Source of the DNA: Sedimenticola sp.
GTDB taxonomy: Bacteria > Pseudomonadota > Gammaproteobacteria > Chromatiales > Chromatiaceae
Assembly (NCBI GenBank): GCA_026992075.1
Contig: JALXAM010000064.1
Location: 42,445-106,444, forward strand
Length of the DNA stretch: 64,000 nt
Direction of reading: 5' to 3'
In this document: piece after piece, positions 38,833 through 47,804 of the stretch
How positions within the stretch are numbered: the stretch's first letter is position 1
Layout of the letters: the number at the start of each line of letters is the position of its first letter
Made by a program: the position numbers and the translations under genes
Notes under the pieces: generated by a model
The model's input: only the letters and a program-made list of their open reading frames with translations
Told to the model about the DNA's origin: nothing
Database searches by the model: none

Positions 38833-39540
38833 TCAGAGGTCCTCCGCCACCTCCATCAGCTTCTCCCGGTTGGCGATGTAGTGGTTGGGCATGGTCTCCT
38901 GCAACAGGCCCTTGCGCTTGAACTCCGCCACGGTGCGGCTGGCGGTTTCGGTGGTGATACCGAGGATGGCACCCATGTCCTCGCGGTTGAACAGCTCGCA
39001 GCGGTTGTCGTCGTCGCACACCAGTTTCAGCAGCAGGCGGGCCACCCGTTGCCTTGCCGAGCCGGTGGAGAGCTGGGTGATCCACAGGTCCGCCTCGGAG
39101 AGGGCCCGCTGCCAGCGGCGCATCAGCTCCTGGTGCAGGGTGGCGTTCTCCTTGCTCAGCCGTTGCACCACGTCCACCGGCAGGATGCACACCTCGGTCT
39201 TCTGCATGACGATGGCGTCGTGCTGGTACTCGCCCCCCACCAGCGCCTCCATGCCGGTGACGTCGGTGGCGCGCAGCAGGCGGACGATGCGTTGGGAGCC
39301 GTCGGGCAGGTACTGCACCAGCTTCACCAGGCCGCTGCGGATGGTGAACATGCGATCGGCCCGCTCCCCGGCGTGGTAGAGGTAGTCCCCCGGTTGCAGC
39401 GGCAGCTGCTCGATGGGCTTGTGGATGTGCTCGAAGTCCTTCTCCTCGAGACCAGCGAACAGCACCGAGTCTCGCAGGGTGCAGATCCTGCAGTTCGCTT
39501 CGCCTTTCCAGGCCTGTTCCTTGCTGACGTTTTTCACCAT
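38833..39540 (-). CDS. Crp/Fnr-family transcriptional regulator
   Basis: 235 residues: an N-terminal C-R-I-C motif, a cyclic-nucleotide-binding-type beta barrel, a dimerisation helix, and a C-terminal winged helix with the recognition helix [12 protein letters not shown]. In FNR the [4Fe-4S] cluster is held by C-x2-C-x5-C and one later Cys. Here the first two Cys are present (C17 and C20 by my count), the position of the third is Val, and a later Cys (T-E-V-C-I-L-P) matches the fourth. The set is therefore incomplete for a classical oxygen-sensing cluster. ATG at 39540; an upstream ATG at 39600 would add unlikely residues. An Fnr-type box lies 77 bp upstream. Confidence 0.9.
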   Translation of the reverse strand: MVKNVSKEQAWKGEANCRICTLRDSVLFAGLEEKDFEHIHKPIEQLPLQPGDYLYHAGERADRMFTIRSGLVKLVQYLPDGSQRIVRLLRATDVTGMEALVGGEYQHDAIVMQKTEVCILPVDVVQRLSKENATLHQELMRRWQRALSEADLWITQLSTGSARQRVARLLLKLVCDDDNRCELFNREDMGAILGITTETASRTVAEFKRKGLLQETMPNHYIANREKLMEVAEDL

Positions 39541-39616
39541 GACTTCGTTGCTATAATGCCGCCTGGCGGCACGCGGGCCGGCACGCCGCCCATAACCCAC
39601 CGCTGTTCAAGTGGCA

Positions 39617-39630
39617 ATGATAACAATCAA
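39617..39630. promoter_or_regulatory. Fnr/Anr-type binding site
   Basis: On the minus strand TTGATTGTTATCAT matches TTGAT-N4-ATCAA at 9 of 10 fixed positions. It lies midway between the divergent Crp/Fnr-family gene (start 39540) and uup (start 39706), suiting autoregulation and possibly control of uup. Confidence 0.5.
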
Positions 39631-39705
39631 GCCTGCCGTGGCGACAGCGTTAATTTCTCCTTTCCCGTCGCTGCTATCCTTACGATTTCCCGGGGAAATA
39701 ATCTC

Positions 39706-41616
39706 ATGTCACTGGTTTCGCTGCGGAATGTGACCCTGTCATTCGGCACGCCGCCGTTGCTGGAAGGGGTGAACCTGGAAATCGGCCGCGGCGAGCGGGC
39801 CTGCCTCATCGGTCGCAATGGCGAGGGCAAATCCACCCTGTTGAAGGTGATCGGCGGGGAGCTGACACCCGACGAAGGGGAGGTGCGCCTGACCCCCGGG
39901 ACCCAGGTGGCCATGTTGCGGCAGGAAGTGCCTGCAGAGGCCGGGGGCCGGGTCTTCGACGTGGTGGCCGGTGGCCTGCGGGAGCTTGGGGAGCTGGTGA
40001 GCCGTTACCACAGCGCCTGCCGTGAGATGGCATCCCGGGGAGACGAAGGTTCCCTGCGGGCGTTGTCGATCATCCAGCAGGAGATGGAGGCGGCGGACGG
40101 CTGGCGGCTGGAACAGCGGGTGGAGGAGGCGGTATCCCGTCTCGGGCTGGAGCCCGATGCAGCTTTCAAAGAACTTTCCGGAGGCATGAAGCGGCGGGTG
40201 CTGCTGGCCCGGGCGCTGGTCTCGGAACCCGACCTGCTGTTGCTCGACGAGCCCACCAACCATCTGGACATCGAATCCATCACCTGGCTGGAGGAGTTTC
40301 TGGCCGGGTGGCCCGGTAGCCTGCTCTTCGTCACCCACGACCGCGCCTTTCTGGAGCGGCTGGCCACCCGCATCCTGGAGTTGGACCGGGGCAGGCTCAC
40401 CGACTGGCCCGGAGACTACCGCAACTACCTGCGCCGCAAGGAGGAGCGGGAGAAGGCCGAGGCACAGGAGGCAGCCCGTTTCCAGCGCAGGCTGGCGCAG
40501 GAGGAGATCTGGATCCGCCAGGGGATCAAGGCGCGGCGCACGCGCAACGAGGGCCGGGTGCGCCGGCTCAAGGAGATGCGCGAGCAGGCGCGGCAGCGGC
40601 GGCAGAAGCAGGGGAAGGTCAGGCTGCAGCTGGAGAGCGCGGGACGTTCCGGCAAGCTGGTGTGCGAGGCGGAAGGGGTGAATTACAGCTGGCAAGGCCG
40701 TCCCATCATTCGCGATTTCTCCACCACCATCCTGCGGGGTGACCGGGTGGGCATCATCGGCCCCAACGGCTGCGGCAAGACCACGCTGTTGGAGTTGCTG
40801 CTGGGGCGCCTGCAGCCGGATGCGGGCACCATCCGCCTGGGCACCGGGCTGGAGGTGGCCTATTTCGACCAGATGCGGGCCCAGCTGGACGAGGAGGCCA
40901 GCGTGGTGGAGAACGTGGGCGAGGGGCGGGAGACGGTCACCGTCAACGGGCGCCAGAAGCATGTCATCGGCTACCTCCAGGACTTTCTCTTCACCCCGGC
41001 CCGCGCCCGCCAGCCGGTGAAATCACTCTCCGGAGGCGAGCGCAACCGCCTGCTGCTGGCGAAACTCTTCACCCGCCCGGCCAACCTGCTGGTCCTGGAC
41101 GAGCCCACCAACGATCTCGACATCGAGACCCTGGAGCTGCTGGAGGAGCTGCTGCTGGAGTTCGACGGCACCCTGTTGCTGGTGAGCCACGACCGCGCCT
41201 TTCTCGACAACGTGGTCACCAGCACCCTGGTGTTCGAGGGCGAGGGAAAGGTGAACGCCTACGTGGGCGGCTACAGCGACTGGCTGGCGCAGCGGCCTCC
41301 GCCGGTGAAGGAGGAGAAGGAGCAGCGCACTGCCCGGCCGTCATCTCCCAAGCCCAGGCGCTCCACCCGGGCGAAAAAGCTGAGCTACCGGGAGGAGCAG
41401 GAGCTGCAGGGGCTGCCGGCGGAGATCGAGGCGCTGGAGGAGGAGAAGGAGTTGCTGGCCCGGCGTCTCTCCGACCCCGACCTCTACCGGCAGGCGCCGG
41501 AGGAGGTGGCGGAGCTCTCTCGGCGGCTACAGGCCATCGCCGGGCGCCTGGAAGATTCCTACGCGCGCTGGGAGGCTCTGGAAAAGAAACGGGAGCGGGT
41601 TCAGGCCGGGGGCTGA
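39706..41616 (+). CDS. uup: ABC-F family ATPase Uup
   Basis: 636 residues with two ABC ATPase domains and no membrane segments. Walker A sites are G-R-N-G-E-G-K-S-T and G-P-N-G-C-G-K-T-T. Signature motifs are L-S-G-G-M-K-R and L-S-G-G-E-R-N, with Walker B L-L-L-L-D-E-P-T-N-H and L-L-V-L-D-E-P-T-N-D. A charged coiled-coil tail of about 90 residues (after P-R-R-S-T-R-A-K-K-L-S-Y) is the Uup hallmark. Uup acts in ribosome or DNA maintenance; in E. coli its loss raises transposon excision. The open frame extends back to 38881, but that part is antisense to the regulator gene. Confidence 0.93.
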   Translation: MSLVSLRNVTLSFGTPPLLEGVNLEIGRGERACLIGRNGEGKSTLLKVIGGELTPDEGEVRLTPGTQVAMLRQEVPAEAGGRVFDVVAGGLRELGELVSRYHSACREMASRGDEGSLRALSIIQQEMEAADGWRLEQRVEEAVSRLGLEPDAAFKELSGGMKRRVLLARALVSEPDLLLLDEPTNHLDIESITWLEEFLAGWPGSLLFVTHDRAFLERLATRILELDRGRLTDWPGDYRNYLRRKEEREKAEAQEAARFQRRLAQEEIWIRQGIKARRTRNEGRVRRLKEMREQARQRRQKQGKVRLQLESAGRSGKLVCEAEGVNYSWQGRPIIRDFSTTILRGDRVGIIGPNGCGKTTLLELLLGRLQPDAGTIRLGTGLEVAYFDQMRAQLDEEASVVENVGEGRETVTVNGRQKHVIGYLQDFLFTPARARQPVKSLSGGERNRLLLAKLFTRPANLLVLDEPTNDLDIETLELLEELLLEFDGTLLLVSHDRAFLDNVVTSTLVFEGEGKVNAYVGGYSDWLAQRPPPVKEEKEQRTARPSSPKPRRSTRAKKLSYREEQELQGLPAEIEALEEEKELLARRLSDPDLYRQAPEEVAELSRRLQAIAGRLEDSYARWEALEKKRERVQAGG

Positions 41617-41685
41617 TTATCCCCGCGTCGGTGGTTCGATGCCACGACTGGGGACGGGCCACGGCGGCCTGCTTGCCGCTGCAAA

Positions 41686-41738
41686 CCACTTAGTGGGTTG
41701 TGGTTACCCATAATGGGTACTACACTGCCCATTGTGGG
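41686..41738. promoter_or_regulatory. Three evenly spaced operator-like palindromes
   Basis: CCACTTAGTGGG (41686-41697), CCCATAATGGG (41707-41717) and CCCATTGTGGG (41728-41738) have centres about 20.5-21 bp apart, two helical turns. They lie at the 5' end of the winged-helix gene that precedes hsdR, overlapping its most upstream possible starts. I infer cooperative binding sites for that protein. Confidence 0.6.
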
Positions 41739-42078
41739 TAATCCGACGACAACAACGCGGACTCGGCCAGTACGCCGCAAAGTGGCGGCAGAGACTCCTG
41801 CGCCCACCAGCCTCGCCGACGCTCTGTTCACCGCAACCCAACAGCGGGTCCTGGCCCTGCTGTTCGGCGAGCCCGATCGCAGCTTCTACACCTCCGAGCT
41901 GATTGCCCGCATCGGCGCCGGTTCCGGCGCCGTCCAGCGGGAACTCAAGCGCCTGGCCGAAAGCGGGCTGGTCACCGTCAAGCGCATCGGCAACCGGAAG
42001 CACTACCAGGCCAACCCCGACTCGCCGGTATTCGAGGAGTTGTGCAGCATCACGAGGAAAATTCACGTTCTCCAGTGA
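41713..42078 (+). CDS. Winged-helix DNA-binding protein, likely repressor of the hsd operon
   Basis: About 121 residues from the ATG at 41713. Only the domain after residue 30 is conserved: a winged helix with T-A-T-Q-Q-R-V-L-A-L-L-F-G, S-E-L-I-A-R-I-G, G-A-V-Q-R-E-L-K-R-L and K-R-I-G-N-R-K-H-Y-Q-A-N-P. Relatives with this domain usually continue into a MNT-type nucleotidyltransferase domain. Here the protein stops right after E-E-L, so that part is missing. The start is uncertain: the palindromes overlap the ATG (41713) and a GTG at 41734, and a GTG at 41782 lies beyond them. hsdR follows 13 bp later. Control of the downstream restriction genes is inferred. Confidence 0.68.
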   Translation: MGTTLPIVGNPTTTTRTRPVRRKVAAETPAPTSLADALFTATQQRVLALLFGEPDRSFYTSELIARIGAGSGAVQRELKRLAESGLVTVKRIGNRKHYQANPDSPVFEELCSITRKIHVLQ

Positions 42079-42091
42079 CGTATCCATTCGC

Positions 42092-44449
42092 ATGGACGAA
42101 AAGGACAAGAAACAACTCAGCGAAGCGGACATCTGCGATCTGTTCATCACCCCGGCCATCAGAGGGGCCGGCTGGGATCCCATGCAGCAGATCCGCCGCG
42201 AGGTGACCCTGACGCCCGGGCCCGTGGTGGTGCGCGGCAACATGTCCTCCCGCAACCGGAAAAAACGGAAGTTCGCGGATTACGTGCTTTCTTGGGAGCC
42301 CGGCATTCCGATCGCGGTGGTCGAGGCCAAGGACAACAAGCACTCCGTCAGCCACGGACTCCAGCAGGCCCTGGGCTATGCGCAGATCCTCAATGTGCCC
42401 AGCGCCTTCAGCTCCAACGGTGACGCTTTCGCCGCCCACGACAAGACGGCGCCGGAACGTGGCGAACCGATCGAGACGGAATTTCCACTGGACGAATTTC
42501 CCGCGCCCGCCACCCTCTGGCAGCGTTACAAGACCTGGCGCGGTATCGACGACGTGGCCGAATCGCTGGTCACCCAGCCCTACCATGCCGACGCCTCGGG
42601 CAAGGAGCCGCGCTATTACCAGGTCGAGGCCATCAACCGCACCGTCGAGGCCATCGCCAGCGGCAAAAAACGCGTCCTGCTGGTGATGGCCACCGGCACG
42701 GGCAAGACCTACACCACCTTCCAGATCATCTGGCGCCTGTGGAAAGCCGGCCAGGTGAAGCGCGTGCTGTTCCTCGCCGACCGCAACATCCTGGTGGATC
42801 AGACCCTGGTCAACGACTTCAAGCCCTTCGGCCAGGTGATGACCAAGATCCGAAACCGCCGCATCGATCCCTCCTACGAAATCTACCTGGGGCTCTACCA
42901 GGCCATCACCGGGCCGGACGACGCGGACAAGATCTTCAGGTCGGTCTCGCCCGATTTCTTCGATCTCATCGTCATCGACGAATGCCACCGCGGCAGCGCC
43001 GCCGCGGACTCCCAGTGGCGGGAGATCCTGGAATACTTCGACGGCAGTATCCAGCTTGGCCTGACCGCCACGCCGAAGGAAACGAAATACGTCTCCAGCA
43101 CCACCTACTTCGGGGAACCGGTCTATACCTACAGCCTCAAGCAGGGCATCGAGGACGGCTTCCTGGCCCCCTACAAGGTCGTGCGCATCGACATCGACAA
43201 GGACGTGCTCGGCTGGGTGCCCCCGCCCGGCATGACCGACGACCTGGGGCGTGAGATCGAACACCGCGAATACAACCAGCGCGACATGGATCGCATCCTG
43301 GTGCTCAACCAGCGCACGAAACTGGTGGCCGAGCGGGTCATGCAATACCTCAGGGCCACCGATCCCTACGCCAAGACCATCGTCTTCTGCGAGGACATCG
43401 ACCACGCCGAGCGCATGCGCGTGGCCCTCACCAACGCCGCCGGCGAGTTGGCCGTGGACAATCCCCGCTATGTCATGCGCATCACCGGCGACAGCGTGGA
43501 AGGCAAGGCGGAACTGGACAACTTCATCGACCCAGAGAACCGCTTCCCGGTCATCGCCACCACCTCGGAGCTGCTCACCACCGGGGTGGACGCCCGCACC
43601 TGCAAGCTCATCGTGCTGGACAAGACCATCACCAGCATGACCCTGTTCAAACAGATCATCGGCCGCGGCACCCGCATCGATGAAGAGCACGACAAGTGGT
43701 TCTTCACCATCATGGATTTCAAGAAGGCCACCGAGCTGTTCCGCGATCCCGACTTCGACGGCGAGCCGGCCATCATCTACGAACCGAAACCCGGCGACGA
43801 CCCCGTGCCGCCCGATCCCGAACCGGAACCGGAAGACGGCGAGGCCGCAGACGAAATCCGGGAGGAGCCCGGCAGCTACAAGATCCGCGTCAGCGGTGTG
43901 CCGGCCCGCATCATCAACGAGCGCATCGAATACATCGGCCCCGACGGCCAGCTCGTCACCGAATCCTACAAGGACTTCACCCGCAAGCGGATCCGCGCGG
44001 AGTACGCCTCCCTGGACGATTTCCTCCGGCGCTGGAACCGCGAGAAGAAGAAGCAGGCCATCCTCGACGAGCTGGAGGAGCAGGGCATTGAGCTTGAAGC
44101 CCTGGCCGAAGAAGTGGGCCGGGACTACGGCGATTTCGACCTCATCCTGCACATCGCCTACGGCCAGCCGCCGCTCACCCGCCGCGAGCGGGCCAACAAG
44201 GTCAAAAAACGCAACTATTTCACCAAGTACGGCGACAAGGCCCGTGCCGTGCTCGAAGCCCTGCTCGACAAGTATGCCGACGAAGGCATCCGCAGCCTGG
44301 AGACCCCCAGGGTGCTCAAGCTCAAGCCCTTCGACCGCATCGGCACCCCCGTCGAGATCATCAACCAGGTCTTCGGCGGCAAGGCCAACTACGAACAGGC
44401 CGTCCAGGAACTGGAACAGGAACTCTTCAAGCCAGATGAATCGGCCTGA
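42092..44449 (+). CDS. hsdR: Type I restriction enzyme R subunit
   Basis: 785 residues. An N-terminal PD-(D/E)xK nuclease is seen as D63 (F-A-D-Y-V-L) and E78-x-K80 (A-V-V-E-A-K). Then come SF2 motor motifs: Walker A M-A-T-G-T-G-K-T (about 199-206), I-V-I-D-E-C-H-R, L-T-A-T-P-K and Q-I-I-G-R-G-T-R. It translocates DNA and cuts far from unmethylated sites, in complex with HsdM and HsdS. The N-terminal part belongs to the short EcoR124/EcoEI-like group. An open frame upstream of the ATG at 42092 overlaps the wHTH gene and is not coding. A 98-bp gap with one family A palindrome separates it from hsdM. Confidence 0.94.
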   Translation: MDEKDKKQLSEADICDLFITPAIRGAGWDPMQQIRREVTLTPGPVVVRGNMSSRNRKKRKFADYVLSWEPGIPIAVVEAKDNKHSVSHGLQQALGYAQILNVPSAFSSNGDAFAAHDKTAPERGEPIETEFPLDEFPAPATLWQRYKTWRGIDDVAESLVTQPYHADASGKEPRYYQVEAINRTVEAIASGKKRVLLVMATGTGKTYTTFQIIWRLWKAGQVKRVLFLADRNILVDQTLVNDFKPFGQVMTKIRNRRIDPSYEIYLGLYQAITGPDDADKIFRSVSPDFFDLIVIDECHRGSAAADSQWREILEYFDGSIQLGLTATPKETKYVSSTTYFGEPVYTYSLKQGIEDGFLAPYKVVRIDIDKDVLGWVPPPGMTDDLGREIEHREYNQRDMDRILVLNQRTKLVAERVMQYLRATDPYAKTIVFCEDIDHAERMRVALTNAAGELAVDNPRYVMRITGDSVEGKAELDNFIDPENRFPVIATTSELLTTGVDARTCKLIVLDKTITSMTLFKQIIGRGTRIDEEHDKWFFTIMDFKKATELFRDPDFDGEPAIIYEPKPGDDPVPPDPEPEPEDGEAADEIREEPGSYKIRVSGVPARIINERIEYIGPDGQLVTESYKDFTRKRIRAEYASLDDFLRRWNREKKKQAILDELEEQGIELEALAEEVGRDYGDFDLILHIAYGQPPLTRRERANKVKKRNYFTKYGDKARAVLEALLDKYADEGIRSLETPRVLKLKPFDRIGTPVEIINQVFGGKANYEQAVQELEQELFKPDESA

Positions 44450-44464
44450 GCCCCGGACCCGTAG

Positions 44465-44482
44465 GTCGGGCTTCAGCCCGAC
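44465..44482. repeat. Solitary family A palindrome
   Basis: GTCGGGCTTCAGCCCGAC, preceded by GTAG, stands alone between hsdR and hsdM without the arms or core of the composite copies. Confidence 0.85.
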
Positions 44483-44547
44483 ACCGCCCCGAATACACGT
44501 AATGGCCCCTCATTGGGCACCATGCGGAAAAACAACCGGAATACAGA

Positions 44548-46026
44548 ATGAGCAACGTCAGTGGCATCATCAAATCCATCCAGGACATCATGCGCAAGGA
44601 CGTCGGCGTCGACGGCGACGCCCAGCGCATCAGCCAGCTCGTCTGGATGTTCTTCCTCAAGATCTTCGACGACCGCGAGGCCGAGCTGGAGCTGCTCGAG
44701 GACGACTACCAGTCGCCCCTGCCCGAACACCTGCGCTGGCGCAACTGGGCGGCCGATCCCGAGGGCATGACCGGCGACGCCCTGGCCGATTTCGTCAACA
44801 ACCAGCTCTTTCCCACCCTCAAGGAAAAGCTGCCCACCCACGGCCCCGCCGGCCGGCGCGCCCAGGTGGTGCGCGGCGTGTTCGAGGACGCCTACAACTA
44901 CATGAAGTCCGGCACCCTCATGCGCCAGGTGATCAACAAGATCAACGAAATCGACTTCAACAATACCGAAGACCGCCACACCTTCGGCGCCATCTACGAA
45001 CAGATCCTCAAGGACCTGCAGAGCGCCGGCAACGCCGGCGAGTTCTACACCCCGCGCGCCGTCACCCGCTTCATCGTGGACCGGGTGGATCCGAAGCTGA
45101 AGGAGAAGGTGCTCGACCCCGCCTGCGGCACCGGCGGCTTTCTGACCTGCGCCATCGAGCACAAGCGCGAACGCTACGTGAAGACCCGCAAGCAGGAAGA
45201 AACCCTGCAGAACACCATTTTCGGCGTGGAGAAGAAGGCCCTGCCCCACATGCTCTGCGTGACCAACATGATCCTCCATGGCATCGACGTGCCCACCAAC
45301 ATCCGCCACGACAATACCCTCACCCGCCCCTACAAGGACTACGGGCCCAAGGACCGGGTGGAGGTCATCGTCACCAACCCGCCCTTCGGCGGCATGGAGG
45401 AGGACGGCATCGAGAACAACTTTCCCGCCCACCTGCGCACCCGCGAGACCGCGGACCTGTTCATGGCCCTGATCATCAAGCTGCTCAAGGACGGCGGCCG
45501 CGCCGCCGTGGTCCTGCCCGACGGTTTCCTGTTCGGCGAGGGCGTCAAGACCCGCCTCAAGCAGACCCTGCTGGACGAGTGCAACCTGCACACCATCGTC
45601 CGCCTGCCCAACGGCGTGTTCAACCCCTACACCGGCATCAAGACCAATCTGCTGTTCTTCACCAAGGGCCGGCCCACCGAAACCGTCTGGTACTACGAAC
45701 ACCCCTACCCGCCCGGCTACAAGAGCTATAGCAAGACCAAACCCATGCGCTTCGAGGAGTTCCAGGCCGAGATCGACTGGTGGGGCGAGGAGGCCGACGG
45801 TTTCAAGGCCCGCAAGGAAAACGAACACGCCTGGCCCGTCAGTCGCGAGGAAATCGAGGCCCGCAACTACAACCTGGACATCAAGAACCCCCACGAGGGC
45901 GAGAAAATCGACCACGACCCGGACGAACTGCTGGCCCGGTACGAAAAACAGCAGGCCGAAATCCGCGACCTGCGCGCCCAAATCAAAACCATCCTCGACG
46001 ACGCACTGAAAAGCACCCTGCAATGA
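44548..46026 (+). CDS. hsdM: Type I restriction-modification M subunit
   Basis: 492 residues. An N-terminal helical HsdM_N domain is followed by the N6-adenine methyltransferase domain: G-E-F-Y-T-P-R-A-V, SAM motif I L-D-P-A-C-G-T-G-G-F (about 190-199) and catalytic N-P-P-F near residue 275. It methylates adenine in the site read by HsdS and supplies the SAM switch for restriction. The stop overlaps the hsdS start (ATGA). Confidence 0.95.
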   Translation: MSNVSGIIKSIQDIMRKDVGVDGDAQRISQLVWMFFLKIFDDREAELELLEDDYQSPLPEHLRWRNWAADPEGMTGDALADFVNNQLFPTLKEKLPTHGPAGRRAQVVRGVFEDAYNYMKSGTLMRQVINKINEIDFNNTEDRHTFGAIYEQILKDLQSAGNAGEFYTPRAVTRFIVDRVDPKLKEKVLDPACGTGGFLTCAIEHKRERYVKTRKQEETLQNTIFGVEKKALPHMLCVTNMILHGIDVPTNIRHDNTLTRPYKDYGPKDRVEVIVTNPPFGGMEEDGIENNFPAHLRTRETADLFMALIIKLLKDGGRAAVVLPDGFLFGEGVKTRLKQTLLDECNLHTIVRLPNGVFNPYTGIKTNLLFFTKGRPTETVWYYEHPYPPGYKSYSKTKPMRFEEFQAEIDWWGEEADGFKARKENEHAWPVSREEIEARNYNLDIKNPHEGEKIDHDPDELLARYEKQQAEIRDLRAQIKTILDDALKSTLQ

Positions 46027-47804
46027 GCAAGACCGAATCCAGCAAAACACTAGCCGCCATCGACCACCTCGACATCTGGTCCGGCGCCTGGCAGAAGAAG
46101 GCCGGCACCGGCCGCGGCAGGAACGGCAAGCTCACGCCCTACGGCATCCAGAAGCTGCGCGAGCTGATTCTGGAACTGGCCGTGCGCGGGCGGTTGGTGC
46201 CGCAGGATCCCAATGATGAACCCGCCAGCGTGTTGCTGGAAAAGATCGCCGAGGAAATGGCAAGGCTGGTGAAGGTAGGGAAGATCAGGAAGCAGAAGAA
46301 GCTACCAGAAATTAACGAAGAGCAAAAGCCTTTCGGCCTTCCGGAAGGCTGGGCATGGGCTAGACTTGGAGAACTTACACCTTACGGCGCTTCTGAAAAA
46401 GCAGAAGCTGCCGATGTATCAGAAGATACATGGGTATTAGAGCTCGAGGACATAGAAAAAACTACATCGGCTTTATTGAAGCGAGTTCGCTTCTCTGATC
46501 GTAAGTTTAAAAGCACCAAAAATCGATTCTCTGCTGGTGACGTGCTGTATGGGAAGTTGCGGCCTTACCTCGACAAGGTTCTCGTCGCAGACGAAGACGG
46601 AGTATGTACTACAGAAATAATACCAATCAAAGTGTTAGGCGGGCTTGATTCTTGGTTCTTGCGTTTGTTGCTTAAATCACCCGATTTTATTAGGTACGCA
46701 AATGAATCTACACATGGAATGAATCTCCCTCGACTTGGGACCGACAAAGCTCGACTCGCATTGCTGCCGGTCCCACCCCTCGCCGAACAACACCGCATCG
46801 TCGACAAGGTCGATGAACTCATGGCCCTCTGCGACCGGCTGGAGCAGGAGCAGACCGACAGCCTGGAAGCCCACCAGACCCTCGTCGAAACCCTGCTGCG
46901 CACCCTCACCGACGCACCCGGTGCCGAAGCCGCCCAACAGGCCTGGACCCGCATCGCACAACACTTCGACACCCTCTTCACCACCGAACACAGCATCGAC
47001 CAGCTCAAACAGACCATCCTCCAACTCGCCGTCATGGGCAAACTCGTTCCGCAGGATCCCAACGACGAACCCGCCAGTGTGCTGCTGGAAAGAATCGCCA
47101 AAGAAAAGACGCGGCTGGTGAAGGAAGGGAAGATCAAAAAGCAGAAGAAGCTGCCAGATATTATGGAGGGTGAAAAGCCGTTTGAGCTTCCCACAGGATG
47201 GGAATGGACGCGACTTGGAGATTTATCTTTGCAGTCGGAGGCGGGATGGAGCCCCAAATGTCTTACTCATCCAAGAGAAGGCGACGGATGGGCAGTGTTG
47301 AAGGTGAGTGCCGTTACATGGGGGAAATTCAATCCAAATGAGAATAAAGCACTCCCCGCTAACCTTTCGCCAAGGTCTGAGTATGAAGTCCACCCAGGTG
47401 ATTTTTTGATTTCTAGGGCAAACACAGCCGAGCTCGTGGCAAAGGCTGTTGTGGTACCTGACGGGGCACCTAAAAAACTAATGATGAGCGATAAAATTAT
47501 CCGCCTTGTGTTTCCAGATGAGATTGATCATGGATATTTGTCACTTGCTAACGGTAGCCCATATGCTAGGAAGTATTATTTGCAGGTGGCCGGTGGCACG
47601 AGTAGCTCTATGAAAAATGTTTCGAGAGAGCAAATTCGGAGGTTAGTTGTCGGCGTTCCACCCCTAGCCGAACAACACCGCATCGTCGCCAAGGTCGACG
47701 AACTCATGGCCCTCTGCGACGCCCTCAAGGTGCGCATTCAGGAGACTGAGGACACTCGCGTCCGTCTTGCCGACGCCGTGGCGGCCCGGGCGGTAGCCGG
47801 ATGA
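46023..47804 (+). CDS. hsdS: Type I restriction specificity subunit
   Basis: 593 residues with two target-recognition domains (TRDs). Both TRDs (about 46300-46770 and 47160-47655) are AT-richer than the flanks, usual for exchanged specificity modules. Conserved parts repeat: L-A-V-R-G-R-L-V-P-Q-D-P-N-D-E-P and L-A-V-M-G-K-L-V-P-Q-D-P-N-D-E-P before each TRD, and P-P-L-A-E-Q-H-R-I-V with K-V-D-E-L-M-A-L-C-D after each. The latter are 63-bp direct repeats (46773-46835 and 47658-47720) with 3 mismatches, and could recombine. The stop overlaps the HipA-like gene by 4 bp. Confidence 0.94.
   Translation: MSKTESSKTLAAIDHLDIWSGAWQKKAGTGRGRNGKLTPYGIQKLRELILELAVRGRLVPQDPNDEPASVLLEKIAEEMARLVKVGKIRKQKKLPEINEEQKPFGLPEGWAWARLGELTPYGASEKAEAADVSEDTWVLELEDIEKTTSALLKRVRFSDRKFKSTKNRFSAGDVLYGKLRPYLDKVLVADEDGVCTTEIIPIKVLGGLDSWFLRLLLKSPDFIRYANESTHGMNLPRLGTDKARLALLPVPPLAEQHRIVDKVDELMALCDRLEQEQTDSLEAHQTLVETLLRTLTDAPGAEAAQQAWTRIAQHFDTLFTTEHSIDQLKQTILQLAVMGKLVPQDPNDEPASVLLERIAKEKTRLVKEGKIKKQKKLPDIMEGEKPFELPTGWEWTRLGDLSLQSEAGWSPKCLTHPREGDGWAVLKVSAVTWGKFNPNENKALPANLSPRSEYEVHPGDFLISRANTAELVAKAVVVPDGAPKKLMMSDKIIRLVFPDEIDHGYLSLANGSPYARKYYLQVAGGTSSSMKNVSREQIRRLVVGVPPLAEQHRIVAKVDELMALCDALKVRIQETEDTRVRLADAVAARAVAG

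Noticed and set aside
38881..39705. Upstream extension of uup
   Set aside because: The extension runs antisense through the Crp/Fnr-family gene and the divergent promoter region. The ATG at 39706 fits ABC-F starts.
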